Assembly (NCBI RefSeq): GCF_013466425.1
Contig: NZ_CP059165.1
Span: 4,030,001-4,094,000 of the forward strand
Reading direction: 5' to 3'
DNA length: 64,000 nt
Origin: Mycobacterium vicinigordonae
GTDB lineage: Bacteria > Actinomycetota > Actinomycetes > Mycobacteriales > Mycobacteriaceae
The position numbers and the translations under genes are program-made. Positions 53,986-62,956 of the stretch are shown in pieces. How positions within the stretch are numbered: position 1 is the stretch's first letter; each line of letters opens with the position of its first letter. Below the pieces are notes generated by a model. That model saw only the letters and a list, made by a program, of their open reading frames with translations. It was not told where the DNA came from and did not search any database.

Positions 53986-55875
53986 TCAGCCTACGGCCGC
54001 GCCGCCCTCCGCGATGCGACGGACTGCCCTGAGGAAGATGTCGATCTCCTCGAAGGTGTTGTAGAACGCGAACGACGGGCGAACCGTGGCCTCCAGCCCG
54101 TACCGCCGCAGAATCGGCTGCGCGCAGTGATGGCCGGCCCGGACCGCGATTCCCTCGGCATTTAGCGCTTTGCCGACCTCCAGCGGCTCGTGACCGGCCA
54201 GCACGAACGACAGCACGCTGGCCTTTTCGCTCGCGGTACCCACCAGGCGAACACCGGGAATGTCGGCCAGCCGCGGTGTCGCGTATTCGAGTAACTCGTG
54301 CTCGTAGGCCGCGATGCGCTCGATGCCCACCTTCTCGACATAGCGCAGCGCTTCACCGAGTCCGACCGCATCGGCGATGTTGCCGGTGCCGGCCTCGAAC
54401 TTGTTGGGCAGGCCTTGATACAGCGACCGCTCCAGAGTGACGTCGGCGATCATGTTCCCGCCGCCCTGCCACGGTGGCGTCTCGGCGAGCGCCTCCTCGC
54501 TGCCGTACAGCACACCGATTCCCGTGGGGCCGTAGATCTTATGGCCGGAGAATACAAAGAAGTCCACACCCAGCTCGGCGACGTCGATCGGCAGATGCGG
54601 AATCGACTGCGCGCCGTCGATCAGCACCCGGGCCCCGTAGCGGTGCCCGAGCTGCACAATCTTCTCGACGGGGGTCACCGTACCCAGCGCATTCGAAACC
54701 TGGGTTGCTGCAACCAGTTTGGTTTTCGGCCCGAGCAGGTCCTCGAATTCCGACAGCAGCAGATTGCCCGCCTCGTCCACCGGCGCCACTTTCAACACCG
54801 CGCCGGTCTGCTGCGAAATCAGTTGCCAGGGAACGATGTTCGCATGATGCTCGAGGTGGGTGATGACGATTTCGTCGCCGGGTTTGAGATGTTTGCCACC
54901 CCACGCGTAGGCGACCAGGTTGATGGCCTCGGTGGTGCCCCGCACGAAGATGTTCTGTTCGGACTTGGGGGCGCCGATGAAACGACGCACGGTATCGCGC
55001 GCCTCTTCGTAGGCGTCGGTGGCCCGGGCGGCCAATTCGTGTGCCGCACGGTGGATGTTGGAGTTCTCGTGGGCGTAGAAGTACGCCAACCGGTCGATCA
55101 CCACCTGGGGCTTCTGGGTGGTGGCGGCGTTGTCGAACCAGATCAGCGGCTTGCCGTTGACTGTCTCGCGCAGGATGGGGAAATCGGCCCGCACCGCGGC
55201 GACGTCGAAAACCTCGTGCTCGTCCGGCAGCTGCGGTATCGGCTCGGGTCGGGTGAGGAAGTTGTAGCTGGCTTCATCCCCGGGCACGCGCGGGCCCGGT
55301 GCCGCCACCGGCGCGTCGGACCAACCCAGATCGGTAACCGTTGGGGCTTCGGGTAGCCAACCGGGCGCCGAGCCACGAGGTGCCACCGGGGCGGTCGGTG
55401 CCGCGCCGGCCAGCACACCGGGCACCGTCGGGACGATGCCCGACGTCGGCACTGCGAACACCGTCAGGTCGACGACTCCGGGTGGCAGCAACGGATCGGC
55501 GGCCAAGGTCTCACCGGCGGTAGGCGCTGCAGTGGAGTCCGGCACACTGCCGCGCGGCGCCACCGGCGCCGTCTGCGGCGGGACACCCTCCGGCCCGGGG
55601 GATGTCGGGGCGGGGACGTACACATCCGATAATCCGACTAGCGGCACCGGGGCCGGGAACAGATCAGAGGTAGTTGCAGCCGTCCGTGCAGCCGACGTCG
55701 CGGCCGTCGTGTCGGGTGCGTTCCCGCGCGGCGCGACCGGTGTGGTCTGCGGTGGGCTGTCCGGCCCTGGCCGGATGCTGGCCGCGTAGATCTGGCTGGC
55801 CAGCGCGGCCAGTTCCCCGGCGCTGACCGGGAGTTCGCTTTCGGCGTCTACCGAGCGGTACTCACTTGTACTCAT
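53986..55875 (-). CDS. Encapsulin-cargo cysteine desulfurase with long disordered N-terminus
   Basis: The 629-residue protein has two parts. Residues 1-215 are rich in Pro, Ala and Thr with three copies of a T-[TA]-PVAPRG-x-x-P motif (about 45, 102 and 162), a cargo-loading domain of family 2A encapsulins. Residues 220-629 are a SufS-type group II cysteine desulfurase with HLEHHANIVPW, the PLP lysine K446 in SGHKIYGPTG and the persulfide cysteine C584 in AGHHCAQP. It releases sulfur from cysteine as persulfide, probably inside the shell. The start is ATG 55875, overlapping the encapsulin end by 14 nt. The frame upstream is shadow of the encapsulin gene. Confidence 0.9.
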   Translation of the reverse strand: MSTSEYRSVDAESELPVSAGELAALASQIYAASIRPGPDSPPQTTPVAPRGNAPDTTAATSAARTAATTSDLFPAPVPLVGLSDVYVPAPTSPGPEGVPPQTAPVAPRGSVPDSTAAPTAGETLAADPLLPPGVVDLTVFAVPTSGIVPTVPGVLAGAAPTAPVAPRGSAPGWLPEAPTVTDLGWSDAPVAAPGPRVPGDEASYNFLTRPEPIPQLPDEHEVFDVAAVRADFPILRETVNGKPLIWFDNAATTQKPQVVIDRLAYFYAHENSNIHRAAHELAARATDAYEEARDTVRRFIGAPKSEQNIFVRGTTEAINLVAYAWGGKHLKPGDEIVITHLEHHANIVPWQLISQQTGAVLKVAPVDEAGNLLLSEFEDLLGPKTKLVAATQVSNALGTVTPVEKIVQLGHRYGARVLIDGAQSIPHLPIDVAELGVDFFVFSGHKIYGPTGIGVLYGSEEALAETPPWQGGGNMIADVTLERSLYQGLPNKFEAGTGNIADAVGLGEALRYVEKVGIERIAAYEHELLEYATPRLADIPGVRLVGTASEKASVLSFVLAGHEPLEVGKALNAEGIAVRAGHHCAQPILRRYGLEATVRPSFAFYNTFEEIDIFLRAVRRIAEGGAAVG

Positions 55876-56797
55876 GGAACTGGTCCACGGCGACGTTGTC
55901 GAGCACGGCAAGCGCATCGTCGGTGAGAACAGCCAGCGAGGTGTACAGAGTGACCAGGTAGGTGGCGATCGCCGACTTGTTGATCCCGGTGAACCGCACC
56001 GACAAGCCGGGCGCCTGCTCCCCGACCAGACCCGGCTGGAACAGGCCCACCACGCCTTGCCGCTCCTCACCGGTGCGCACCAGCAGAAACTTCGTCTTGC
56101 CGTCTTCGACCGGCACCTTGTCCGACGGGATCAGCGGGATACCACGCCAGGTGATGAACTGGGCGCCGAACAGGCTCACTACCGGCGGCGGCACCCCGCG
56201 GTACGTAGCCTCGCGTCCGAACGCGGCAATGCCCAGCGGGTGGGTAAGGAAGAAGCTGGGCGTCTTCCACACCTTGGTGATGAGCGCGTCCAGGTCGTCA
56301 GGGGTTGGGGCACCGCCCAGGGTCTGAATGGTCTGCTCGGGGGTGGCCTGAGCCAGAAGTCCGTACTCGGGGCTATTGACCAGCTCGAACTCCTGGCGCT
56401 CTTTGATGGTCTCGATGGTCAGCCGCAGCTGCTGCGCGATCTGGTCGTGCGGGCTCGAATACAAGTCGGAAACCCTGGTGTGGATGTCGAGCAAGGTCGA
56501 GATGGTACGCAGGGTGTACTCGCGCGGACTGGTCTCGTAGTCGACATAAGTCTCCGGCAGCGGCTCGTCGACGCTGGCACCCGCCTCGGCTTTGATGGCG
56601 ACCCGGTCCGGGTTAACGACCCGGTTGACGCGGTAAATACCGGCTTCCACCGGCACCCAGCTCAGCAGGTGCAACAGCCAGCGAGGCGTGATCGTCGACA
56701 GCTGCGGGACGGTCTTTGTGGCATTGGCGAGCTGCCGGGCGGCAAGGTCGCCGAGCGCCTGGGACTCGTTCTGCGCCCCCTGGGATGAAGTGGCCAT
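55862..56797 (-). CDS. Family 2A encapsulin shell protein (MMP-I/SrpI-like)
   Basis: The 311-residue protein belongs to the SrpI/major membrane protein I group. The N-terminal arm reads MATSSQGAQNESQALGDL. It has SPREYTLRTISTLLDIHTRVSDLYSSPHDQ-type and TPSFFLTHPLGIAAFGREATYRG segments. The HK97-like core ends with TGINKSAIATYLVTLYTSLAVL and DQFHEY. Such shells are icosahedral cages around a cysteine desulfurase and are studied as sulfur-storage compartments. M. leprae and M. avium homologs are abundant 35-kDa antigens. GGAAAGG precedes the ATG at 56797. It is the promoter-proximal gene of the leftward shell-cargo pair. Confidence 0.92.
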   Translation of the reverse strand: MATSSQGAQNESQALGDLAARQLANATKTVPQLSTITPRWLLHLLSWVPVEAGIYRVNRVVNPDRVAIKAEAGASVDEPLPETYVDYETSPREYTLRTISTLLDIHTRVSDLYSSPHDQIAQQLRLTIETIKERQEFELVNSPEYGLLAQATPEQTIQTLGGAPTPDDLDALITKVWKTPSFFLTHPLGIAAFGREATYRGVPPPVVSLFGAQFITWRGIPLIPSDKVPVEDGKTKFLLVRTGEERQGVVGLFQPGLVGEQAPGLSVRFTGINKSAIATYLVTLYTSLAVLTDDALAVLDNVAVDQFHEYK

Positions 56798-56989
56798 CGT
56801 CGTCCTTTCCGTGCGTATTCTCCGGCTACGCGGGGATTGCCGGCAGAGCCATCATGCCCCACCTCAAGCCCGAATGCCCGCCGAGGGTAACCAGACCTTG
56901 GCGCCCGGACAAAGCGTTTAACCGAGGCTGAGCCGAACCGGCAAGACTCTCCCAGATTCCTCTCAGCGGAGTCCAAATTTTCGATGCTT

Positions 56990-56995
56990 TATAGT
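56990..56995 (+). promoter_or_regulatory. -10 element of the poly-cysteine leader
   Basis: TATAGT matches the mycobacterial TANNNT -10 consensus. With the A of the short ORF's ATG at 57002 as +1, this hexamer is exactly at -12 to -7, as expected for a leaderless transcript. No convincing -35 hexamer is visible. Confidence 0.75.
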
Positions 56996-57001
56996 GGTCG
57001 C

Positions 57002-57076
57002 ATGCCACAGCCCGTCCAGCTGCGTATTGTCCGCACGCGCTGCATTGCCGTGGCCTGTTGTTGTTGTTCCTGTTGA
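57002..57076 (+). CDS. Leaderless 24-residue poly-cysteine leader peptide
   Basis: The ORF MPQPVQLRIVRTRC...ends with four consecutive cysteine codons (19-22), a serine and a sixth cysteine (24), then TGA. C14 is also cysteine. The ATG coincides with the predicted transcription start, so it is read without a ribosome binding site. Similar leaderless poly-cysteine ORFs in mycobacteria act as cysteine-responsive attenuators: ribosomes pause on the Cys codons when charged cysteinyl-tRNA is scarce and this raises expression of the following genes. Here it precedes cysK and cysE. The peptide itself need not have a function. Confidence 0.9.
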   Translation: MPQPVQLRIVRTRCIAVACCCCSC

Positions 57077-57165
57077 TTTCTGACGCCATCTGACCGTTCA
57101 GCAATCGTCGCGCTCCCACCGATCTCGGTGTAGTGATGCGCGCTACACCGTTCAGGAAGAGCAAC
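57060..57165 (+). promoter_or_regulatory. Attenuator hairpin: Cys codons pair with downstream Shine-Dalgarno
   Basis: GTTGTTGTTCCTG at 57060-57072, inside the Cys codons, is complementary to CAGGAAGAGCAAC at 57153-57165: 11 Watson-Crick pairs, one G-U and one mismatch. The second strand contains the AGGAAG ribosome binding site of the next gene (ATG 57172). Between them an 8-bp stem, CGGTGTAG at 57126-57133 with CTACACCG at 57143-57150, would stack at the base of the duplex. A ribosome halted on the Cys codons would cover the first strand and free the site. Confidence 0.65.
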
Positions 57166-57171
57166 CGTCCC

Positions 57172-58484
57172 ATGACCGTTCTATCGATACCCACGGCCAT
57201 ATCGCGGGTCGCGACCCGCAGCCGAGTCCGCGTCCGCCCCGCCGTCGAACCGGCTCGCATGACGCGTTACCGCGGCGGCACTTACTCGCACACCGTTGAC
57301 AAGGTTGTGTTCACCGACGGCACCTCGGCTCGCACCGACCTGATCAGGCTCAATCCCAACCTGCAGGCCTACTCGCTGGACTTCGCCGGGATCGCCCCGC
57401 ATCACCCGTCGCCCTATCGGCTTGGGTCGTGGTCGGCGCTCCCCCATCTACACACCCGCGGATGTGAAGCCGAGGTGGAGTGGATCCTGCGCCACTCGTT
57501 CCCGATGCGGTCCATCGCGCGGGTGAGCGACGAGCTGCGCCGGGCTGGTTACCCGCTAGGTCGGGGCAACATCAGCGAGCATGAGGCCATCGCGGCGACC
57601 CAGGCCGCGATCTGGCACTTCACCAACGGGATGGCACTGGACACCCGGCCGTTGAATGCGCCCATCGCCGTTCTCCGGGGCCCCGGCTCGGCGCTCACCT
57701 TCGAGTTCGACGGGCAGCCGCAACTCGGCGGGTACGCGCTATGGACCGCGTCTGAATCCCCCGTCACGGTTCGGCTGCAGAAATCCGCCGACGCCGTCGT
57801 CTGGCAAGACGTCTCCGGATCCCAATTGGTCACCAATCCGGGCAGGGGCCGCTACCAGCGCACACTCGGCCTCGGCAGCACGTTGTCGAGCGACAGTCAC
57901 GGCCGCGGTGCCCGCGGCTACCGCTATTACCGGTTGCTCACCGCCGCGCCGGACGGCTCACCCGACGCGGCGGCCACCATCGACCACGTCGACTTCTGGC
58001 TTACCGGCTCCGGTCACTACCGCAACACCGACCGCGTCGTACATCTCTACAACTACTTGCTGTCCGGGGCCTACACCGCTCTTCGGACCGCCCCGCAGCC
58101 GCTGCTCGACAGCGCGGCCGTCGCCGAGCCGGGGCTGGTCGGCCCGTTCCAGGTGAGCGTCCCGATGACGCTGAGAGTCGGCGCCGGCTATCAACTCATC
58201 GACGCATTCGGCGCGGTCCTCGACGAAAGGATCGCACCAGGCACCGACTTCTATGTGTGTTTCACCGCGGGGAGCCCGCGAACCAAGGGAATAAGGCTGA
58301 CCGGATTCACGTCGCACCACCTGAGCGGCCGGGTGTTGACCGGAGTGGCGCTGGCAGGGTCGGCACAGGGGTCGGTTCCCGGACTCACTCCGGTTGCGCT
58401 GACCACCCCTGTGCACGCGACAATTGAATTCGACATCACCTGGCAAACCGTCCGGGCCGGCACCGACATCGTTGGAGAATGTGG

Positions 58485-58488
<4 letters not shown>
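57172..58488 (+). CDS. TQXA/thioester-domain-like protein lacking the thioester cysteine
   Basis: The 438-residue protein shows the thioester (TQXA) domain pattern: AYSLDF at 67-72, [11 protein letters not shown] around 101-111 and [12 protein letters not shown] at 142-153. Functional domains form a Cys-Gln thioester between the C of YC[ILV]D and the Q of TQ. Here the cysteine position is S68, while Q144 is kept. The C-terminal half (about 165-430) looks beta-rich. No signal peptide or anchor is visible. The start at 57172 is chosen because AGGAAG precedes it and the upstream GTG/ATG lie inside the hairpin. It overlaps cysK by 4 nt. Function is unknown. Confidence 0.7.
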
Positions 58489-59417
<929 letters not shown>

Positions 59418-59419
59418 CC

Positions 59420-60115
59420 GTGCTCAAAGCCATCCGACGGGATATCCGAGCGGCCAGGGAACGCGATCCGGCCGAGCCGACCGTGCTCGAGGTCGTCTTC
59501 GCCTACCCGGGTGTGCACGCCGTGTGGGGGCACCGGATCAGCCACTGGCTGTGGCTGCGCGGCGCGCGCCTGCTGGCGCGGACCTTGGCGGAAATCACCC
59601 GGATCCTGACCGGGGTGGAAATCCACCCCGGCGCCAGGCTGGGCCCCGGCTTGTTCATCGACCACGCGACCGGGGTGGTGATTGGGGAGACCACGGAGGT
59701 CGGCGAAGACGTGACCCTGTTTCACGGCGTCACCCTCGGCGGCACGGGCCGCGACCGCGGCAAACGACACCCCACCATCGGCGACCGGGTTGTCATCGGC
59801 GCCGGAGCCAAAGTGCTGGGTGCGATCAAAATCGGCGATGACAGCCGGATCGGCGCCAACTCCGTGGTGGTCAAGGAGGTGCCGGCCAGCGCTGTGGTGG
59901 TCGGTGTGCCGGGACAGATCGTCAGCCGCCCGGGACCTGCCAGCGAGGACGAATCCAAGCTGCCCGACCTCGTCGGGGTCAGCCTGAAGTCACTACTCAC
60001 CCGGGTGGCCAGGTTGGAAGAGCAGGGCACCGGCCAGCAGAACGGTCAGTCGGCAGAGCGTGTCATTCGCCCCCCCGAGGCCGGGGTGTGGCATGGCGAG
60101 GATTTCTCCATCTAG
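59420..60115 (+). CDS. cysE: Serine O-acetyltransferase
   Basis: The 231-residue protein acetylates serine with acetyl-CoA, the first step of cysteine synthesis. The N-terminal helical part is [21 protein letters not shown]. The left-handed beta helix carries [28 protein letters not shown] and hexapeptide repeats with [16 protein letters not shown]. The C-terminus ends HGEDFSI, the isoleucine tail that docks into CysK. The GTG start at 59420 matches the N-terminus of the M. tuberculosis protein. A TTG at 59414 overlapping the cysK stop is an alternative. Confidence 0.92.
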   Translation: MLKAIRRDIRAARERDPAEPTVLEVVFAYPGVHAVWGHRISHWLWLRGARLLARTLAEITRILTGVEIHPGARLGPGLFIDHATGVVIGETTEVGEDVTLFHGVTLGGTGRDRGKRHPTIGDRVVIGAGAKVLGAIKIGDDSRIGANSVVVKEVPASAVVVGVPGQIVSRPGPASEDESKLPDLVGVSLKSLLTRVARLEEQGTGQQNGQSAERVIRPPEAGVWHGEDFSI

Positions 60116-60596
60116 GGAATATCGCGACGGAGAAAGTGTTGGTGAGCTGGTGAGTTCTGTGGTGATAGCCGGGGTTGCGATTGTCGCGGCGTTAGGCGCG
60201 GCATGCGTCTTGGGCTGTGTGATCAACCGGCGGTCGGGGGTGCTGCGGCCCGCGACATATCCCTCGGCGTCCGAGCAGGACAACTCCGACCTCAACCTGT
60301 CCGACAGTGGGCCGACGGTGCTGCACTTCAGCGCTGACTGGTGCGGACCCTGCGCGGCGGTTCGACGGGTAGTCGACCAGGTGTGCACTGAGTTGCCCGA
60401 AGTCGCGCACGTCGAACTGGACATCGACGCGAACCCGGTTGCGGCCAGGCGACTATCGGTGCTGTCGCTGCCCACCACCTTCATCTTCGACGCCAAAGGC
60501 CAGCAGCAGTACCGCACGGCGGGCGTACCGAAAGCCGTTGACCTGCACGCGGCGCTGCAACCACTGCTGGTGTCAGCGGTCGAGTCAGGCGAGTGA
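60093..60596 (+). CDS. Membrane-anchored thioredoxin-like protein
   Basis: The protein of about 167 residues has an N-terminal membrane segment ([22 protein letters not shown]) and a thioredoxin domain with the redox motif [16 protein letters not shown] and the cis-proline SLPTTFIF. The orientation of the membrane segment is not decided by sequence. The start is uncertain. ATG 60093 inside the cysE end is chosen. A GTG at 60150 would keep the membrane segment. It is followed by a DUF4395 gene. This pair occurs in other mycobacterial sulfur clusters with rhodaneses, so a role in thiol or persulfide reduction is likely. Confidence 0.8.
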   Translation: MARISPSREYRDGESVGELVSSVVIAGVAIVAALGAACVLGCVINRRSGVLRPATYPSASEQDNSDLNLSDSGPTVLHFSADWCGPCAAVRRVVDQVCTELPEVAHVELDIDANPVAARRLSVLSLPTTFIFDAKGQQQYRTAGVPKAVDLHAALQPLLVSAVESGE

Positions 60597-60610
60597 GAGG
60601 AACAACGTCG

Positions 60611-61063
60611 ATGCCGTCCGATATCAGCCAAGTAGACGTCCGCGGACCGCGATTCGCGGCCTGGATCACAACCACCGTTCTGGTGCTCACCCTGGTGGTC
60701 TCGATGATCAGCCCCATTGCGGCGGCGGTGATTCTCGCGGCGCAAGCAGTGGTCTTCGCGGTCACCGCGGTGCGCGGCCCGCGGAACAGCCCGTACGGGT
60801 GGCTCTTCGCCAAGTTCGTCGCGACACGGCTCGGTCCGGTGACTGAACGTGAACCGGTGCCACCGCTGAAGTTCGCCCAACTCGTCGGTCTTGTATTCGC
60901 TGTCATCGGGGTCGTGGGATTCGCGTCGGGCATTCAACTGCTCGGTACCATCGCAACTGGATTCGCTCTCTTCGCCGCCTTCCTCAACGCCGCTTTCGGC
61001 ATCTGCCTGGGTTGCCAGATGTACCCGCTGGTCGCGCGTCTCCGTCGCGTCCCCGCGGCGTAG
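60611..61063 (+). CDS. DUF4395 membrane protein with C-terminal CxxC
   Basis: The 150-residue protein has four hydrophobic segments in two pairs: AAWITTTVLVLTLVVSMISP, AAVILAAQAVVFAVTAV, LVGLVFAVIGVVGFASG and LLGTIATGFALFAAFLN. A CLGC motif lies just after the last one (FGICLGCQMYPLV). The CxxC could exchange electrons with the thioredoxin encoded just before it, like small quinone- or DsbD-type membrane partners. GAGAGGA 9 nt upstream supports the ATG at 60611. Function is not established for the family. Confidence 0.8.
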   Translation: MPSDISQVDVRGPRFAAWITTTVLVLTLVVSMISPIAAAVILAAQAVVFAVTAVRGPRNSPYGWLFAKFVATRLGPVTEREPVPPLKFAQLVGLVFAVIGVVGFASGIQLLGTIATGFALFAAFLNAAFGICLGCQMYPLVARLRRVPAA

Positions 61064-61193
61064 CGGTCGAATCAGCCAGAAATCAAACGGGTTACGGTGC
61101 AGTCGGGGGTGTAATCAGCGCGTTCGGCGAAACAGCTCCTGTCGTCGGCGCGTCGATCGAACCGAATGCGACGCCCCCCTCTTGCCGATGTCG

Positions 61194-61199
61194 TATAGT
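61194..61199 (+). promoter_or_regulatory. -10 element of a second leaderless short ORF
   Basis: TATAGT, the same hexamer as before the poly-cysteine leader, lies exactly at -12 to -7 relative to the A of the ATG at 61206. A second leaderless transcript is therefore predicted here. Confidence 0.65.
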
Positions 61200-61205
61200 T
61201 ATCCC

Positions 61206-61265
61206 ATGCAATGGTTTCCCAGGTCACGTGCAGCGCACCGGGCGGCCTGCTTTCACTGCCGGTGA
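61206..61265 (+). CDS. Leaderless 19-residue short ORF with late cysteines
   Basis: The peptide is MQWFPRSRAAHRAACFHCR. Its ATG coincides with the predicted transcription start set by a TATAGT box. Two cysteine codons lie in the last five positions, so it resembles a weaker version of the poly-cysteine leader 4.2 kb upstream. The downstream gene is an ANTAR protein. I found no clear complementarity between its codons and the next ribosome binding site, so an attenuator mechanism is not shown. Confidence 0.55.
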   Translation: MQWFPRSRAAHRAACFHCR

Positions 61266-61294
61266 TTCCCTTATTGCGCTTGACGTTTCGTGCC

Positions 61295-61342
61295 ATGACC
61301 ATGGCCGACATAGCGTTTCAACGAGAGGTCGAAGTCGGATGA
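61295..61342 (+). CDS. Possible 15-residue ORF coupled to the ANTAR gene
   Basis: The frame MTMADIAFQREVEVG ends in TGA that overlaps the ATG of the ANTAR gene (ATGA). No strong ribosome binding site precedes its ATG. It may simply be chance, or a coupling ORF between the leaderless ORF and the ANTAR gene. Confidence 0.25.
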   Translation: MTMADIAFQREVEVG

Positions 61343-61620
61343 CGGACGGTCTGCAGACGCACCCGCACCTCGACTCTGGCCGCGAGCAAAACACCCGCGC
61401 ACTCGACGTGGCGGTAGGCATCCTCGTCGGTCTGCGCCGCTGCAGCACATACGTCTCGTTCCGAGAACTGCTGTCTGCCAGCGAACGACACGCAGTGCCG
61501 ATTTTTGCCCTGGCCGGAGCATTGGTAAACCTGGCCAGCCGCGACCCCAACTGCCGGCCCGCGACAGCAGCCGCACAGTCTGCCGCGGAACGTGAGTGGG
61601 GTGCCTACTACCCGCCCTAG
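61339..61620 (+). CDS. Small ANTAR-domain protein
   Basis: The 93-residue protein consists mostly of one ANTAR-like domain: TRALDVAVGILVGLRRCSTYVSFRELL, then ASERHAVPIFALAGALVNLASRD, marked here by pieces. ANTAR proteins bind paired hexaloop hairpins in nascent RNA and prevent termination. There is no response-regulator or sensor domain attached, so another input is needed. GAGAGG lies 10 nt upstream of the ATG. It follows the cysteine gene cluster by 275 bp with its own leaderless leader. I infer a regulatory role, with an unknown target. Confidence 0.65.
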   Translation: MTDGLQTHPHLDSGREQNTRALDVAVGILVGLRRCSTYVSFRELLSASERHAVPIFALAGALVNLASRDPNCRPATAAAQSAAEREWGAYYPP

Positions 61621-61628
61621 GTTGACGT

Positions 61629-62294
61629 TCAGAGTCCCGCTGCGAGGGTGGTGCGGACGAAATGACTGCCGGGACTGCAAGACTGGCGCACCACCGCAAT
61701 ATCGTCGATAACGTCGAAGTCGCTCAGGACGTCCGCCTGGGTCACCTCAATTCCGTTGTCGTTCAACGCGTTCAAGGTGAGATCCGCGGTGTCGGGTCGC
61801 GACATCGGGACGCTGCGCAGGCATTCGGCCGCCGTCGGCGTCTGCAATCCGAGCACCCACCAACCGCCGTCGCACGCCCGGCCGAGGAGCGCCTGTGCCC
61901 GGAGTAGCCGACGCGCGCAGTCGGCTAGCAGCTCGCCGGTCACCTGAGGGGTGTCCATCCCAATCTGCAACACCGCGTGCCCGGCGGACCCCGCGTCGAG
62001 GTGCGCGTTGGCCAGCCGGTCAGCGAAGTCGTCGCCGCGCTGCGGAATCACCTGAAACGACTCGAGTCGGCGACGGATCTCGGTGCCACCGGCTGCACCG
62101 TCCAGGTCGCCGGTGAGCGCCACCACCCGCGACGCCACCGGCGTAGCGGACATCGCGTCGAGTGTGTCCAACAGCGCCGCGGCCGCGATCTGCGCGGCAA
62201 CCTCTTCGCCCACGGACGCGGCGAGCCGCGTCTTGGCACGGCCCGGCTCGGGGGCCTTCGCCACCACCAGCAGCGTCACCGGCAACCCGGTCAC
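61629..62294 (-). CDS. DUF2064 glycosyltransferase-like protein
   Basis: The 221-residue protein is of the TIGR04282/DUF2064 group, a Rossmann-like nucleotidyl/glycosyl-transferase A fold. Key segments are LLVVAKAPEPGRAKTRLA at the start, VLQIGMDTPQVTGELLADC and CDGGWWVLGL. The KAPxPGxxKTRL motif resembles nucleotide-binding loops of sugar-nucleotidyl transferases. It overlaps the GT2 gene upstream by 4 nt, so the two act together, probably on a small glycosylated metabolite or cell-wall sugar. No specific acceptor is visible. Confidence 0.8.
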   Translation of the reverse strand: MTGLPVTLLVVAKAPEPGRAKTRLAASVGEEVAAQIAAAALLDTLDAMSATPVASRVVALTGDLDGAAGGTEIRRRLESFQVIPQRGDDFADRLANAHLDAGSAGHAVLQIGMDTPQVTGELLADCARRLLRAQALLGRACDGGWWVLGLQTPTAAECLRSVPMSRPDTADLTLNALNDNGIEVTQADVLSDFDVIDDIAVVRQSCSPGSHFVRTTLAAGL

Positions 62295-62947
62295 GAGATG
62301 ACCTTCCAGAAATCGAGAATCGCGGTGATGCTGCCCCGAAGAGAGCCGCTGACCTTCGATTTACCGCCGGTCCGAGGACCGTAGTTGACATCGAGTTCGA
62401 CCACCCGCCAGCCGGCAGCGGCCGCTCGAACCAGCAGTTCCAGCGGATAGCCCGACCGCCGATCGACGACACCCAGATCCAGCAGCGCCGCGCGCCGGGC
62501 CACCCGCATCGGCGCTATGTCATGAACCGGCAGGCCATGGCGTGTGCGCAACCGCCAGCTCATCACCACGGTGCCCACCCGAGCCACCCACGGCCAATGC
62601 AGCCCCGGCACCGGGCGCCGGCGGCCGATCACCAGGTCGGCGCCCTGGTTGAGCGCGTCGACCAGACGCGGCAGGTCACCGGCGTTCATCGAACCGTCGG
62701 CGTCGATCACCGCCACGATCGCGGTGTGGGCGGCGACCACGCCCGCGTGCACCGCCGACCCGTAACCGGGCCGCGGCTCGTGTACGACGACAGCACCTTG
62801 GCGGTTGGCGACTCCGGCGGTGTCGTCGGTGCTGCCGTTGTCCACCACCAGCGCGTGGTAACCGGCGGGGATCGCAGCCAACACAGCCGGAAGTGACTCC
62901 TGCTCGTTGAGGCAGGGCAGCACCACGGTCACGTCATCGTCGGCCAT
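62291..62947 (-). CDS. Family 2 glycosyltransferase
   Basis: The 218-residue protein has a GT-A fold with VVLPCLNEQESLPAVLAAI at the start, VVDNGSTDDTAGVAN for the nucleotide sugar and AVIDADGSM as the DxD-type metal site. PLELLVRAAAAGWRVVELDVNYGPRTGGKSKV is near the end. No membrane anchor is seen. Similar enzymes transfer hexose or mannose to lipid or polyprenyl carriers. It lies between a DUF2064 gene (4-nt overlap) and an epimerase gene (10 bp). Confidence 0.88.
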   Translation of the reverse strand: MADDDVTVVLPCLNEQESLPAVLAAIPAGYHALVVDNGSTDDTAGVANRQGAVVVHEPRPGYGSAVHAGVVAAHTAIVAVIDADGSMNAGDLPRLVDALNQGADLVIGRRRPVPGLHWPWVARVGTVVMSWRLRTRHGLPVHDIAPMRVARRAALLDLGVVDRRSGYPLELLVRAAAAGWRVVELDVNYGPRTGGKSKVSGSLRGSITAILDFWKVIS

Positions 62948-62956
62948 TCGTCATTC

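Noticed and set aside
57133..57171. Earlier GTG/ATG starts of the thioester-domain-like gene
   Set aside because: They lie inside the stem and loop of the 57126-57150 hairpin and have no Shine-Dalgarno sequence, whereas the ATG at 57172 does.
61206..61265. A full attenuator like the first poly-cysteine leader
   Set aside because: Only two Cys codons are present, they are not consecutive, and no strong pairing with the next ribosome binding site was found. Only the short ORF and promoter are reported.
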